Both the position numbers and the translations under genes were made by a program. Below are positions 35,693-44,490 of a DNA stretch of 64,000 nucleotides, in pieces (position 1 is the stretch's first letter; every line of letters starts with the position of its first letter). This DNA is from Streptomyces europaeiscabiei (GTDB lineage: Bacteria; Actinomycetota; Actinomycetes; Streptomycetales; Streptomycetaceae): assembly GCF_036346855.1 (NCBI RefSeq), contig NZ_CP107841.1, positions 9,180,001-9,244,000 of the forward strand. Reading direction: 5' to 3'. The notes under the pieces are model-generated. The model was given only the letters and a program-made list of their open reading frames with translations, made no database searches and had not been told where the DNA came from.

Positions 35693-38310
35693 TTCCACAT
35701 GGTTGCCGGGGCGACCGGCAACCTCACGGCCGTACCGCGGCCACGACACCGTACGAACCGAGGAGCGAGACCATCAACGGACAGGCACCCATCCAGTCGG
35801 TACCGACCGAGTCGTCCGGACCATTCCGCGGACGCCCGCGCTGGCGCGGGCAGTGGATCGCGCCCGAACCGCGTCAGGAAGCGGAGGAGGAGATCGGCGC
35901 CCACCTCGGCCACAACCCTTCGGTCAGCCGATTCGCCCGGTCGATGTACCGAAGGACGTTCACGCTGGACAAGCTCCCGGCTGCCGCACCGGCCAGGGTG
36001 ACGGCCGACTCACGTTATGTGCTGTGGGTCAACGGTCACGAGGTCGGACGAGGCCCCGCCCGGTCGCAGCCCTACCGCATGCGCTACGACTCCTACGACC
36101 TGGCGCCGTACCTCACGGTCGGCACGAATGTCGTCGCCGTGCTGGTCACCTACTACGGCGCTCCGACGACGTTCTGGCAGCCGGCCGCCGCGAACGCGAA
36201 CACCCAGGCCGCGCTCGTCTTCGAGGCCGAGATCGGGGACACCGTGATCGCCAGCGACGACCGCTGGAAGGTCAACACCTCCGACGCCTGGACGCGTGCC
36301 GCGGGCGACAACGCCGAGGACATCAGCATCCCCGTAGAGGTCTTCGACGCACGCTTGCTCCCCGAGACCTGGCGTACGTCCGACTTCGACGACTCCGGAT
36401 GGGTTGGTGCCACGCCGGTACGAGCGACCCACATGGGCGCCATGGGCGAGACCCGCCCACCCGTGTATCCCTTCGGCCGACTCCTGCCGAGAGGAATCTC
36501 GCAGCTGTGCGGTGAGGTCGTCAGGCCGCGTTCGGTCCTCGACCTGTCCCAGCGGCCGCGGCCGACATGGGAGAGCGAGCATCCGGTCACCCGAATCAAG
36601 CAAGTGCTCGCCCAGCCCGAAGCACAGGCGCAGAATCCCTCGCTGCCCGCGGCCTTCTGCGTCCCGGCGGACGGCGTGCAGCACCTTGAGGTCGACTTCG
36701 GAAGGATCGTGGCGGGATTCGTCGAGGTCGAGATCGACGCGCCCTCAGGCACGTCGGTCGAGTTGCACTACCGAGAGAAACGCCATGCAGACGGTGCGGA
36801 GGGCCCGATCGACCCCCCAGCCGGGGCGCGGTTCGTCACACGGGCAGGGACCACCGAGTTCACCGGCCTCGAGATCAACGGCCTGCGATACCTGCACCTG
36901 ATGGTGCACGCCCGAGAGTCCGTTGATGTGGTGGTGTCGCGAGTCGCGGTGCGCGAGCACCTCTACCCCCGGACCGGAGCGGCCTACTTCCGTTGCGACG
37001 ACCCGCTCCTGGACAGGCTCTACCACGCCGGTGTGCGCACAGTTCAGCTCAACTCCTTCGACGCCTACACCGACTGCCCCACCCGCGAACAGCGAGCCTG
37101 GGTCGGCGACGGCGTCGTTCACCAACTGGTCGACCTCGTCACCAACGAGGACTGGGGTCTGGCCCGCAACTACGTGGACCTCGGAAACGCCGCCCGACCC
37201 GATGGCATCCTGCCCATGGTGTCTGTCGGCGATCTCTCCGTCGACGGCGGACTCACCATTCCGGACTGGTCTCTGAGCTGGACGCACGGCGTCCACGTGC
37301 AGTACATGCACGACGGCGACCTCGAACGAGCGCTGCACTATCTCCCGACAGTCCAGCGCATCCTCCAGTGGTACGCGAACTACGTCGACGAGCACGGGGT
37401 CATCGCGGACGTGGCCGAGTGGAATCTCGTCGACTGGTCCAGCCTGATGCACAGCGGCCGGAGCTCCATCCTGACCGCGCTCTGGGCGAGAAGCCTCTCG
37501 GAGTTCGCCGAGATCCACCGGCACGCCGGGAACACGGCTTCGGCCCAGTGGGCGCAGAACCTGTACGAGGCCGCCGCCGTCGGCTTCGAGCAGTTCTGGG
37601 ACCCTGCGCGAGGGCTGTACGTCGACCACATTGACGATGACACGACCATGTCACCGACCTCACAGGCCGCCAACGCGGTGGCGATCGCATCGGGCCTGGC
37701 GCCTCAGGAACGGTGGGACGGCATCATCACGAAGATCACCGACCCTGCACTGTTGGTGGTGCGGTCCTGGGTCGGGTCTGTCGAGACCGGCAGTTACGAC
37801 TTCGCCAAGATGCGTGAGCAGATGAACGGCCGGCCACAGCCCGACTGGGCCGTCGACAAGGAGATCGTGGCCGCCCAGCCGTTCTTCAGCTACGTCGTTC
37901 ACGACGCCGCGGCTAAGGCGGGTCGGGCTGATTCGCTGCCGGACCTGTTGCTTCGATGGGAAGACCTCCTCGGCGACTACGACACGTTCGCGGAGTGCTG
38001 GGGCTGGGGCACCCCGGTCCACGGTTGGAGCAGCACCCCCGCCCGAGACCTGGTGGCGTACGTGCTGGGCATCACGCCCGACCTTCCCGGCTACCGACGT
38101 GCCCGCATCGCGCCCCGGCCGGGACGCCTCACAGAGATCGCGGGCGCCGTCCCGAGTCCCTTCGGACCGATCGAAGTCAGCCTCACCGGATCGAGAGTTC
38201 GCATTAATTGCCCGGTTCCGTCCCGATTCGTTCGGCCCGACGGTCAAGAGATCGAACTTCCCGCGGGCACCCACGAAGTCGGCATGAGCGAAGGCGCACA
38301 TGAGGTGTAG
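35653..38310 (+). CDS. GH78-type alpha-L-rhamnosidase
   Basis: The enzyme (885 residues from the ATG at 35653) has N-terminal carbohydrate-binding-like beta domains (RWRGQWIAP, then FARSMYRRTFTLD) and an (alpha/alpha)6 barrel. The motif DCPTREQRAWVGD near residues 474-486 keeps the Asp, Glu and Asp at the spacing of known GH78 active sites. No signal peptide, so it acts in the cytoplasm on imported rhamnosides. The start is odd: the ATG overlaps the esterase gene by 40 nt and adds about 40 residues without similarity, while a good AGGAG site at 35761 precedes an in-frame ATC (35773); the next ATG, 35944, would cut into the domain. Confidence 0.9.
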   Translation: MDQRGVRPRRVRIVPHGCRGDRQPHGRTAATTPYEPRSETINGQAPIQSVPTESSGPFRGRPRWRGQWIAPEPRQEAEEEIGAHLGHNPSVSRFARSMYRRTFTLDKLPAAAPARVTADSRYVLWVNGHEVGRGPARSQPYRMRYDSYDLAPYLTVGTNVVAVLVTYYGAPTTFWQPAAANANTQAALVFEAEIGDTVIASDDRWKVNTSDAWTRAAGDNAEDISIPVEVFDARLLPETWRTSDFDDSGWVGATPVRATHMGAMGETRPPVYPFGRLLPRGISQLCGEVVRPRSVLDLSQRPRPTWESEHPVTRIKQVLAQPEAQAQNPSLPAAFCVPADGVQHLEVDFGRIVAGFVEVEIDAPSGTSVELHYREKRHADGAEGPIDPPAGARFVTRAGTTEFTGLEINGLRYLHLMVHARESVDVVVSRVAVREHLYPRTGAAYFRCDDPLLDRLYHAGVRTVQLNSFDAYTDCPTREQRAWVGDGVVHQLVDLVTNEDWGLARNYVDLGNAARPDGILPMVSVGDLSVDGGLTIPDWSLSWTHGVHVQYMHDGDLERALHYLPTVQRILQWYANYVDEHGVIADVAEWNLVDWSSLMHSGRSSILTALWARSLSEFAEIHRHAGNTASAQWAQNLYEAAAVGFEQFWDPARGLYVDHIDDDTTMSPTSQAANAVAIASGLAPQERWDGIITKITDPALLVVRSWVGSVETGSYDFAKMREQMNGRPQPDWAVDKEIVAAQPFFSYVVHDAAAKAGRADSLPDLLLRWEDLLGDYDTFAECWGWGTPVHGWSSTPARDLVAYVLGITPDLPGYRRARIAPRPGRLTEIAGAVPSPFGPIEVSLTGSRVRINCPVPSRFVRPDGQEIELPAGTHEVGMSEGAHEV

Positions 38311-38325
38311 CCGCGCGTCGTCAGG

Positions 38326-38347
38326 CCAGAGCGGCACGGCGCTCTGG
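38326..38347 (+). terminator. terminator-like hairpin after rhamnosidase gene
   Basis: A perfect 8-bp stem (CCAGAGCG / CGCTCTGG) with a 6-nt loop lies 15 bp past the rhamnosidase stop. No U-tract follows. It separates the transport-hydrolase operon from the LacI gene. Confidence 0.5.
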
Positions 38348-38415
38348 TGTAGACCGCGGGGCTGCCCCTGACCGTCTGAAGTCTGCACAGATCAGCCAGT
38401 CATTCGGGAGGACAT

Positions 38416-39438
38416 GTGGGCCGGCCGAGCGTCAAGGACGTCGCCCTTCGCGCAGGGGTCTCGCTGGGCACTGTCTCCAATGTGCTCAACCAGACCAAGG
38501 TAGTGCGAGCGGAAACGCGGCGCCGTGTCGAAGCAGCGATCGCCGAACTCGGATTCGTCCGCAACGACTCGGCGCGTCAGTTGCGCGCGGGAGTCAGTTG
38601 CACGATCGCATACGTCACCCTCGACGTCGGGAACCCGCTCTTCACCGATGTGGCGCGCGGCATCGACGACATCGGCCGACGCCATGGTCTCGCTGTGTAC
38701 CTGTGTGACAGCCGGGACGATCCTGAACGTGAGGATGACTACATCGATCAGTTCTGGGAGCAGAGCATCCGCGGGATCTGCCTCACGCCGGTCAACCCCG
38801 ACAACCCGCGGCTGCGCCTGCTCGCTGACAGCGGTGTCAGCCTCGTGATGGTCGACCGGGTACCCCGTGAGGAACCGATACGGTGGTGCTCGGTCGGCGT
38901 GGACGATGTTCGCGGCGGTGAGCTGGCCGTCACCCATCTTTTGGAACGAGGCCATCGACGCATCGCCTTTGTCGCGGGGCCCATGCACATACCCGAGGTT
39001 GCTGACCGGCTTCGGGGAGCGCAACAGGCAACGCAAGCGTTCGGAGCGGATGCAAAATCCCTCACAACTGTGGGCACCGACGACATGACGGTCGACGAGG
39101 GTAGACGGGCGGCGGCCCGCGTGCTCGGCCAAGCGAAGGCTACGCGGCCGACGGCGGCGTTCTGCGCGAACGATCTACTCGCCCTCGGGTTCCTGCAGCA
39201 CGTGATGCAGCAAGGGCTGCGCGTCCCCGACGACATCGCAATCGTCGGATACGACGACATCGCCTTCGCTTCGGCCGCGGCAGTGCCGTTGACGTCTGTC
39301 CGGCAACCCCGACACCTGATCGGTCGGACCGCGGCCGAGCTTCTTCTCGAGGAGTCGGGTCGGAATGCCTACCACGAGCACCGGCATGTCCAGTTCCCCC
39401 CTGACCTTGTGGTCCGTCAATCCAGCGGTAGCGGGTGA
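38416..39438 (+). CDS. LacI-family transcriptional regulator
   Basis: A 340-residue regulator with the LacI helix-turn-helix at the start (VKDVALRAGVSLGTVSNVLN and the hinge region RNDSARQLRAG) and a periplasmic-binding-protein-like effector domain with VDRVPREEPI, GHRRIAFVAG and FCANDLLALGF. GTG start with GGGAGG just upstream. It lies downstream of the rhamnosidase gene in the same direction and is the likely repressor of the promoter at 28990, with an imported sugar as inducer. Confidence 0.93.
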   Translation: MGRPSVKDVALRAGVSLGTVSNVLNQTKVVRAETRRRVEAAIAELGFVRNDSARQLRAGVSCTIAYVTLDVGNPLFTDVARGIDDIGRRHGLAVYLCDSRDDPEREDDYIDQFWEQSIRGICLTPVNPDNPRLRLLADSGVSLVMVDRVPREEPIRWCSVGVDDVRGGELAVTHLLERGHRRIAFVAGPMHIPEVADRLRGAQQATQAFGADAKSLTTVGTDDMTVDEGRRAAARVLGQAKATRPTAAFCANDLLALGFLQHVMQQGLRVPDDIAIVGYDDIAFASAAAVPLTSVRQPRHLIGRTAAELLLEESGRNAYHEHRHVQFPPDLVVRQSSGSG

Positions 39439-39856
39439 TGGCAACGGACTGTTCCGCCACTTCGTCACGCCCGGGCCGGAGCGTGAACCCGGGATCCGGG
39501 TGGCCGAGCTGGCGGGCCAGGGAGACCACCTACTCGATGGCCTCCAACTGCTTGGATGAGTCGTCCGGTGTTGCAGCCGTGTACGAGTTGCATCCCGAGT
39601 TGGCCGCCCGCTCCGATCGCGGCGAGGACGTGGTAGAGCTCCGGCCGAGCTGCGCGTACGGCCAGGGGTGCGGGTGCCAGCGGCAGCGACGCCTTCGACG
39701 CGGTCTTCGCGTAGCCATAGGCCCGAGCGGCCGGGGCACAGCCCGATCCTCGCTCAAAGGCGCAGAGGTGCCGCCGCACCCCCTCGTGACCCACATACGT
39801 ACAGGTCAAACGGGGTGTGGCGGCATACCGTCATTCAGATGTCGCGGAAGAGACCA
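39439..39856. other. gap without a supported gene
   Basis: No frame of either strand is recognisable; minus-strand frames around 39465-39809 look random. It lies between the converging LacI and tannase genes. Confidence 0.4.
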
Positions 39857-39899
39857 GCCGATATCGCCTCGACTTCGCTGGAGTCGAGGCGATATCGGC
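39857..39899. other. perfect 18-bp hairpin
   Basis: GCCGATATCGCCTCGACT at 39857-39874 is followed by a 7-nt loop and its exact complement at 39882-39899. A short palindrome TCTGACGTCAGA follows at 39902-39913. It could be a bidirectional terminator between converging genes, or a protein or recombination site. Confidence 0.6.
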
Positions 39900-39915
39900 C
39901 ATCTGACGTCAGACG

Positions 39916-39954
39916 CGACAAGGGGCCGCGCGCGGTGGGCGTGGTCCCTTGTCG
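39916..39954 (-). terminator. terminator-like hairpin after tannase gene
   Basis: CGACAAGGGGCC (39916-39927) pairs with 39943-39954 with one mismatch. It begins 13 bp beyond the stop of the minus-strand tannase gene, as expected for a terminator without U-tract. Confidence 0.55.
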
Positions 39955-39966
39955 TGGGTCTGTGGG

Positions 39967-41622
39967 TTAGGGATGGTCGATCACGGTGCGGGAGGCGTTG
40001 GCGAGGTCGGTGGGGACTTTGGTGTGTGTTTGGCAGTTGGCGTTGGGGCCGGTGGTTTTGGGGGTGTCGGGGTAGGCGCAGATGGTTCGCTGGACGCCCG
40101 CGACGGTGTCGTTCTGGTTGAAGGACTCCGGCGCTTTTCCGTGTTCGGTCCAGGTTTGGAGGGCGTCGAGGAGCTGGGACATGGCGGGGGTTGTGCCGGT
40201 GAGGGCTGGGGGTTCGTGGCCGACGTTGGGGAAGTAGAAGGTGCGCACGAAGGAGCGGGTGTTGTGGACGCCGTATCGGTCGAAGAGGCGTTGCTGGTAG
40301 TTGTAGGAGCCGAAGGGCACGATGAGGGGGTCGTTGGTGGGGACGTAGTAGAGGATTTTGCCCTTGTTGTGGCGGACGTCGGTCAGGTCGGTGCTGTCGG
40401 TCGAGGCGGTTCCGGCGAACTTGCGGTAGGCGGCTTGGAAGGTCTGGGGGAAGTTGTCGGTGGTGAGGTGGGAGCGCCAGTTGTAGGTGGCGTCCTGCTT
40501 GAGCCAGTGGCGGAGCCAGGTGTCGATCATCGGGCTCATGTTGTTGCCGCCGGGCAGGAGTGTGGAGAAGGAGGTTCCGCGGGTGATGCCGCCCCACAGG
40601 CGGTTGCCGTGTGTGTCGCGGGGGCCGTCCCAGATGAGGTTGACGGCCTTGGCCTCTTGAGGGGTGAGGCTGTTGACGTTTCGGGCGTCGAAGGTGCAGC
40701 GGCGGGGTTCTGCGATGACGCCGTCTTTCACGCCGTCCTGGGTGTCGCAGGCGGTGACGGCGGCGGCGTTCGCGGCGTCGCTTTTGGCAGGTGCCAGGCC
40801 TTTTGCGCCGAGCAGTTCGTTGACGACGATGGCGGGCCAGGCTTCTGCGACGGGGAAGCGGTTCCAGTTGATGGCGGGGAAGCCGATGAGGAAGCCGTCG
40901 TAGAGGTCGCCGTGTTTCTGGGCCATCTGCCAGCCCTGCCGGCCGCCGGTTGATGCGCCGACCCAGTAGTTCCTGCGGGCGTCTTCGCCGTAGTAGGTCT
41001 TGGTGAGTTTGAGGGCCCAGGTGGTCTGGGCGTGTTCGCTGCGGTCGATGAAGTCCTTGACCTGTGAGGTCAGGAGTTTGCCGCGTGGGTCGAGGACGAA
41101 GCCGCCGCCGATCAGGCCGCAGTCCGGCTGGGCGTTGGTCAGACCGGTCTTGGGGTTGGTGGCGTTGCACCAGGCCTGGTTGTGACCGGTGTCGGTGTTG
41201 GAGCCGACTTCGCCGCGCTGCAGTGGGAAGGAGAGGTCGGAGATGATGCCCTGGTAGCCGCCGCCGCCGATGTTGAGGACGCGTCCGTTCCAGGCGCCCG
41301 ACTCGGTTCCGCCCTTGCCGCCGTCGGCGTCGTTGAGGGGGAGCACGACCCGGATGTTGATCGCGCGCGCGGGTGTCAGGTCGACCTGGCAGTGGGCGGG
41401 AACGTCCGGTGTTGCGGAGATGACCTTGGACGTCGCCGACTTGACCTCATGCTTGTTCACCAGACCGGAGGCGAGATCGGAACACGCAGCGCTCCGTGCA
41501 CTGGCGCTGTGGGGCGCGACCAGCGTCCAGAGGGAGACCGACGCCGCGGCCAGGGTGCCGCTGGCCAGCAGCCAGCGAGACCTTCGGCTCCGGTGGGATC
41601 GAGGAGGTGTGGATTGCTGCAT
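39967..41622 (-). CDS. secreted tannase/feruloyl esterase family protein
   Basis: A 551-residue protein with an N-terminal export signal (Arg-rich, then a hydrophobic stretch ending near APHSASA). The tannase/feruloyl esterase fold shows WNGRVLNIGGGGYQG, the nucleophile motif WVGASTGGRQG, PTNDPLIVPFGS (Asp) and FYFPNVGHEPP (His). It should release phenolic acids such as gallate or ferulate from plant esters outside the cell. ATG at 41622 follows AGAAAGG by 6 nt; longer upstream reading gives Pro-rich nonsense. It faces the LacI-rhamnosidase block and may work with it. Confidence 0.9.
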   Translation of the reverse strand: MQQSTPPRSHRSRRSRWLLASGTLAAASVSLWTLVAPHSASARSAACSDLASGLVNKHEVKSATSKVISATPDVPAHCQVDLTPARAINIRVVLPLNDADGGKGGTESGAWNGRVLNIGGGGYQGIISDLSFPLQRGEVGSNTDTGHNQAWCNATNPKTGLTNAQPDCGLIGGGFVLDPRGKLLTSQVKDFIDRSEHAQTTWALKLTKTYYGEDARRNYWVGASTGGRQGWQMAQKHGDLYDGFLIGFPAINWNRFPVAEAWPAIVVNELLGAKGLAPAKSDAANAAAVTACDTQDGVKDGVIAEPRRCTFDARNVNSLTPQEAKAVNLIWDGPRDTHGNRLWGGITRGTSFSTLLPGGNNMSPMIDTWLRHWLKQDATYNWRSHLTTDNFPQTFQAAYRKFAGTASTDSTDLTDVRHNKGKILYYVPTNDPLIVPFGSYNYQQRLFDRYGVHNTRSFVRTFYFPNVGHEPPALTGTTPAMSQLLDALQTWTEHGKAPESFNQNDTVAGVQRTICAYPDTPKTTGPNANCQTHTKVPTDLANASRTVIDHP

Positions 41623-41726
41623 CAGAGGCCTTTCTGAGATGACTCCACCAAATGAAGACATCTCACTGAGGGGGGAGGGGCCGCCACCGCGCCACGGGGG
41701 AGCGTCAGCACGCGGCGGCGGCCCTG

Positions 41727-41830
41727 GAAGGTCCGGCAGACGGACCGGGGGGCCGACTGCCGGCCGAGGAAGGAGCGCCCGGGCCGCTGGGCCGCTCCGC
41801 AGCGGCCCGGGCACTCGGCTCAGCGCAATG
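41727..41830. repeat. diverged direct repeat of 62738-62845
   Basis: About 100 bp, starting CTGGAAGGTCCGG and containing CCGACTGCCGG and GGGCACTCGG, are shared at roughly three quarters identity with 62738-62845, in the same orientation. At both places the repeat directly follows (minus strand) the C-terminus of a xanthine-dehydrogenase-type gene, so it is an old downstream region rather than a transposon. Confidence 0.65.
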
Positions 41831-42005
41831 CCCCGGTGGTGGTGGGCACTTCGCGGAGACATGTCCCCCCGATCACACCGCCCGCAACCGCGGCACCATC
41901 GACCGCGCCAGTGGTGGCGATGAAGGTGCGCCGACTGGGGGTCGGCGGCGAGTCACCGGAGCCGGCGGGGGATAGGACGGCAGACTCAGGGACTTCAGCG
42001 GACAT
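41820..42005 (-). pseudogene. deletion scar of a xanthine-dehydrogenase-type operon
   Basis: The 61-codon frame starts with the Tat-type leader of a secreted 2Fe-2S subunit (PTPSRRTFIATTGAV, then GAAVAGGVIGG) and then ends LREVPTTTGALR, which resembles the last residues of the molybdopterin subunit (commonly RELPITTEALR). The FAD subunit and almost all of the other two are missing, so an internal deletion of the whole operon best explains it. The downstream DNA also matches that after the second remnant at 62846-62990. Confidence 0.6.
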
Positions 42006-42209
42006 GGCTAGGCCTTCGCATCGCGGACGGGTCACGCTCGCGCACAGCGGCACGGCTGGACGCGGGACCGTCGTCGCCGCAAGACCTGGACGATCGTGCG
42101 GTTCACAGCCGCGGCCGGTCATGCCCGGCAGTCTGGCATCGCCGGTGAGGCCTGTGGCAGGGAGACTTTTCTCCCCCCATGCTTTCTTTGTCGGAGGCGG
42201 CTGAACCTG

Positions 42210-43945
42210 GGTTCTGGATCACTTTCCGTGCCAGAGCCACGGAGGGTCACCACAACCGCGATCATGAACGGCCGTGGGTGATGTGTTCCTCCAGGACCTG
42301 TGGTTCCACCGGGTTGAAGGCGTTGTGCTCGAAAGTGCACTGGTCGACGGCGAGTTGGTGATCGTGCGGGCCCGCGCGTCGGCGGAGCGGGCTGCGTGTC
42401 CTGCTTGCTCGACGACGTCGGGCCGAGTGCACAGCCGATACGTACGCCGCCTCGCCGACACCGCAGTCGGCGGTCGTCACGTGGTGATCGAGTTACAGGT
42501 CCGGCGGTTCCGCTGCCGCGACCGCGCCTGCCGGCAGGCCACGTTCGCCGAGCAGGTCGACGGGCTGACCTTCCGGCACGGGAGACGAAGCGCCGGGCTG
42601 CAGACGGTGCTGCAAAAGGTGGCGGTGATGCTGGCGGGCCGGGCCGGCGCCCGCCTGGCGGACACGCTCGCGGTCCGGGCGAGCCGGTCGACGCTCCTGC
42701 GGCTGATACGCCGCCTTCCGGAGCCGGAAGTGCACACACCACGGGTGCTCGGAGTGGACGAGTTCGCCCTGCGCAAGGGACACAACTACGGCACGATCCT
42801 GGTAGACATCGACACGCGCCGTCCGGTTGACCTGTTGCCCGACCGGGCCACGGCAACGGTGGCTGCCTGGCTCACCGACCATCCCGGCGTCGAGGTGATA
42901 TGCCGTGACCGGTCGACCGCTTACGCCGAGGCCGGACGGCTCGGCGCCCCGGATGCAATCCATGTCGCGGACCGGTGGCACATCTGGAAAAACCTGGTGG
43001 AAGCCGTCGAGAAGACGGTCATCCAGCACCGCGCCCTGCTGCGCGAGCCGGAGGAAACTCCCCCGGTCCGCGCTGAGCCCCTCGAGAATCCGGCTCTTAT
43101 GCCGCGTTCCCTGGATGAGCCACGACAGTCAGGCCGTCTGTCCGATCGGGTGCGGGAGCAGCACTCGGCCGTCCATGCCCTGCTGGATGAGGGGCTCGGG
43201 CTGCGGCCGATCGCCCGCCGGCTGGGCCTGGCCCGCAACACCGTCCGCCGACTCGCGAATGCGGCCACCGCGGACGAGCTCCTCGTCGGACGGTGGACCG
43301 GCAGGACCAGCATCCTCGATCCCTACAGGCCCTACCTGCATCAGCGGTGGGCGGAGGGCTGCACCGTCGCCCGCCGCCTGTTCGAGGAAGTTCGCGAGCG
43401 CGGCTATCCCGGTGGCGAGAGCGTCGTGAAGAAGTACGTGCAGCGGCTCCGCGAAGCCTTCCCGCACGACGATCCGCCCCGCAAAGCGCCGTCCGTGCGG
43501 GACGTGACCAGCTGGATCACCCGTCGCCCCGACCGCCTCACCGACGACCAGGCCCAGCAGCTCAAGCAGATTCTCGCCCGCTGCCCCGCCCTCGGCAGAA
43601 CCGCCGAACACGTTCGTCTCTTCGCCGAGTTGATGAACGACCGCCGGGGCCGGGACCTCAGTCAATGGACAGAGCGCGTGCAGGCTGACGACTTGCCCGC
43701 CCTGCATGGCTTTGTCACCGGCCTCGGCCAGGATTTCGATGCTGTCGTCGCCGGGCTCAGCCTGCCCTACAGCTCTGGAGCGGTCGAGGGCCACAACAAC
43801 AAGATCAAGATGCTGAAGCGGCAGATGTTCGGCCGCGCCAACTTCGACCTGCTCCGCAAGCGGGTCCTCCTCGCAGCGTGAGGCCGTTCATGATCGCGGT
43901 TGTGGTGACCCTCCGTGGCTCTGGCACGGAAAGTGATCCAGAACC
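42210..43945 (+). mobile_element. ISL3-family insertion sequence, complete, with 64-bp perfect inverted repeats
   Basis: Terminal repeats 42210-42273 and 43882-43945 are exactly complementary over 64 bp and begin GGTTCTGGATCACTTTCCG; weaker complementarity continues about 20 bp outward on both sides. They enclose one intact transposase gene. No 8-bp direct duplication is visible beside the perfect repeat. Such long perfect ends are unusual for ISL3 (typically 15-40 bp). Confidence 0.85.
42274..43881 (+). CDS. ISL3-family transposase
   Basis: The 535-residue protein has the N-terminal zinc-finger pair (CPACSTTSGRVHSRY and CRDRACRQATF), a helix-turn-helix (LAVRASRSTLLRLIRRLP), and the DDE core with VLGVDEFALRKGHNYG, VICRDRSTAYAEA, VADRWHIWKNL and the Glu in SSGAVEGHNNKIKMLKR. 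It is full length. GTG start at 42274 directly follows the left inverted repeat; the stop overlaps the right one's edge. A separate, more decayed member sits at 386-2036. Confidence 0.93.
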   Translation: MGDVFLQDLWFHRVEGVVLESALVDGELVIVRARASAERAACPACSTTSGRVHSRYVRRLADTAVGGRHVVIELQVRRFRCRDRACRQATFAEQVDGLTFRHGRRSAGLQTVLQKVAVMLAGRAGARLADTLAVRASRSTLLRLIRRLPEPEVHTPRVLGVDEFALRKGHNYGTILVDIDTRRPVDLLPDRATATVAAWLTDHPGVEVICRDRSTAYAEAGRLGAPDAIHVADRWHIWKNLVEAVEKTVIQHRALLREPEETPPVRAEPLENPALMPRSLDEPRQSGRLSDRVREQHSAVHALLDEGLGLRPIARRLGLARNTVRRLANAATADELLVGRWTGRTSILDPYRPYLHQRWAEGCTVARRLFEEVRERGYPGGESVVKKYVQRLREAFPHDDPPRKAPSVRDVTSWITRRPDRLTDDQAQQLKQILARCPALGRTAEHVRLFAELMNDRRGRDLSQWTERVQADDLPALHGFVTGLGQDFDAVVAGLSLPYSSGAVEGHNNKIKMLKRQMFGRANFDLLRKRVLLAA

Positions 43946-44490
43946 AGAATTCAGGCGTCGCCGAGATTCTTCTCCGGCCGAGCCATGGTGAAGTCTTTTG
44001 CGGGGTGGGTGCATTGGGGCACAGCAGGCCAGTGCTTCCCCGGCGATGACGCGCGCGTCACTGGCCAGGCGGCCCTTGAAGATGTGCCAGAGAGCCTGTT
44101 TCGGGTGCGAAGGCGCGTACCCCCGCAGGGCCTCGGTGCCTCGGCCGGCTGCCCTGACGTCACTTGAGGTCTTCACGCGCTGCGTGTCCACCGCTGAACC
44201 AAGCCCAGCTCTGCGACCGAGCGCACAGCGGGCCTCGTCGCCCAACTGGTCCTGGAAACGTCAGGAGGCCGAGATCCGGAGGCTGAGCGGCCCCAGCGGC
44301 CTGGGGCGCAGGGACCTCCCCACCGGACACCGATGATGATCGGGAAACTAAAAAGCAGGCGTGCTTGCTTTTTATATTTTCGACTGCCACGCTCGCACCA
44401 CACGGCCGAGGGGCGATGGCCATCCGTACCGGATCAGCATCCGCCTTGCGTATGCCGGTGTTTCCGGGAACGGGCGCGGAGAGGAAACCC
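43946..44490. other. gap with possible transposase scrap
   Basis: The minus strand around 44000-44130 reads ALWHIFKGRLASDARVIAG, which looks like real protein sequence but I cannot assign it; it may be the end of a lost transposon gene cut by the ISL3 insertion. The rest is upstream DNA of the LLM oxidoreductase gene and includes a short A/T-rich inverted repeat near 44343-44385. Confidence 0.35.
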
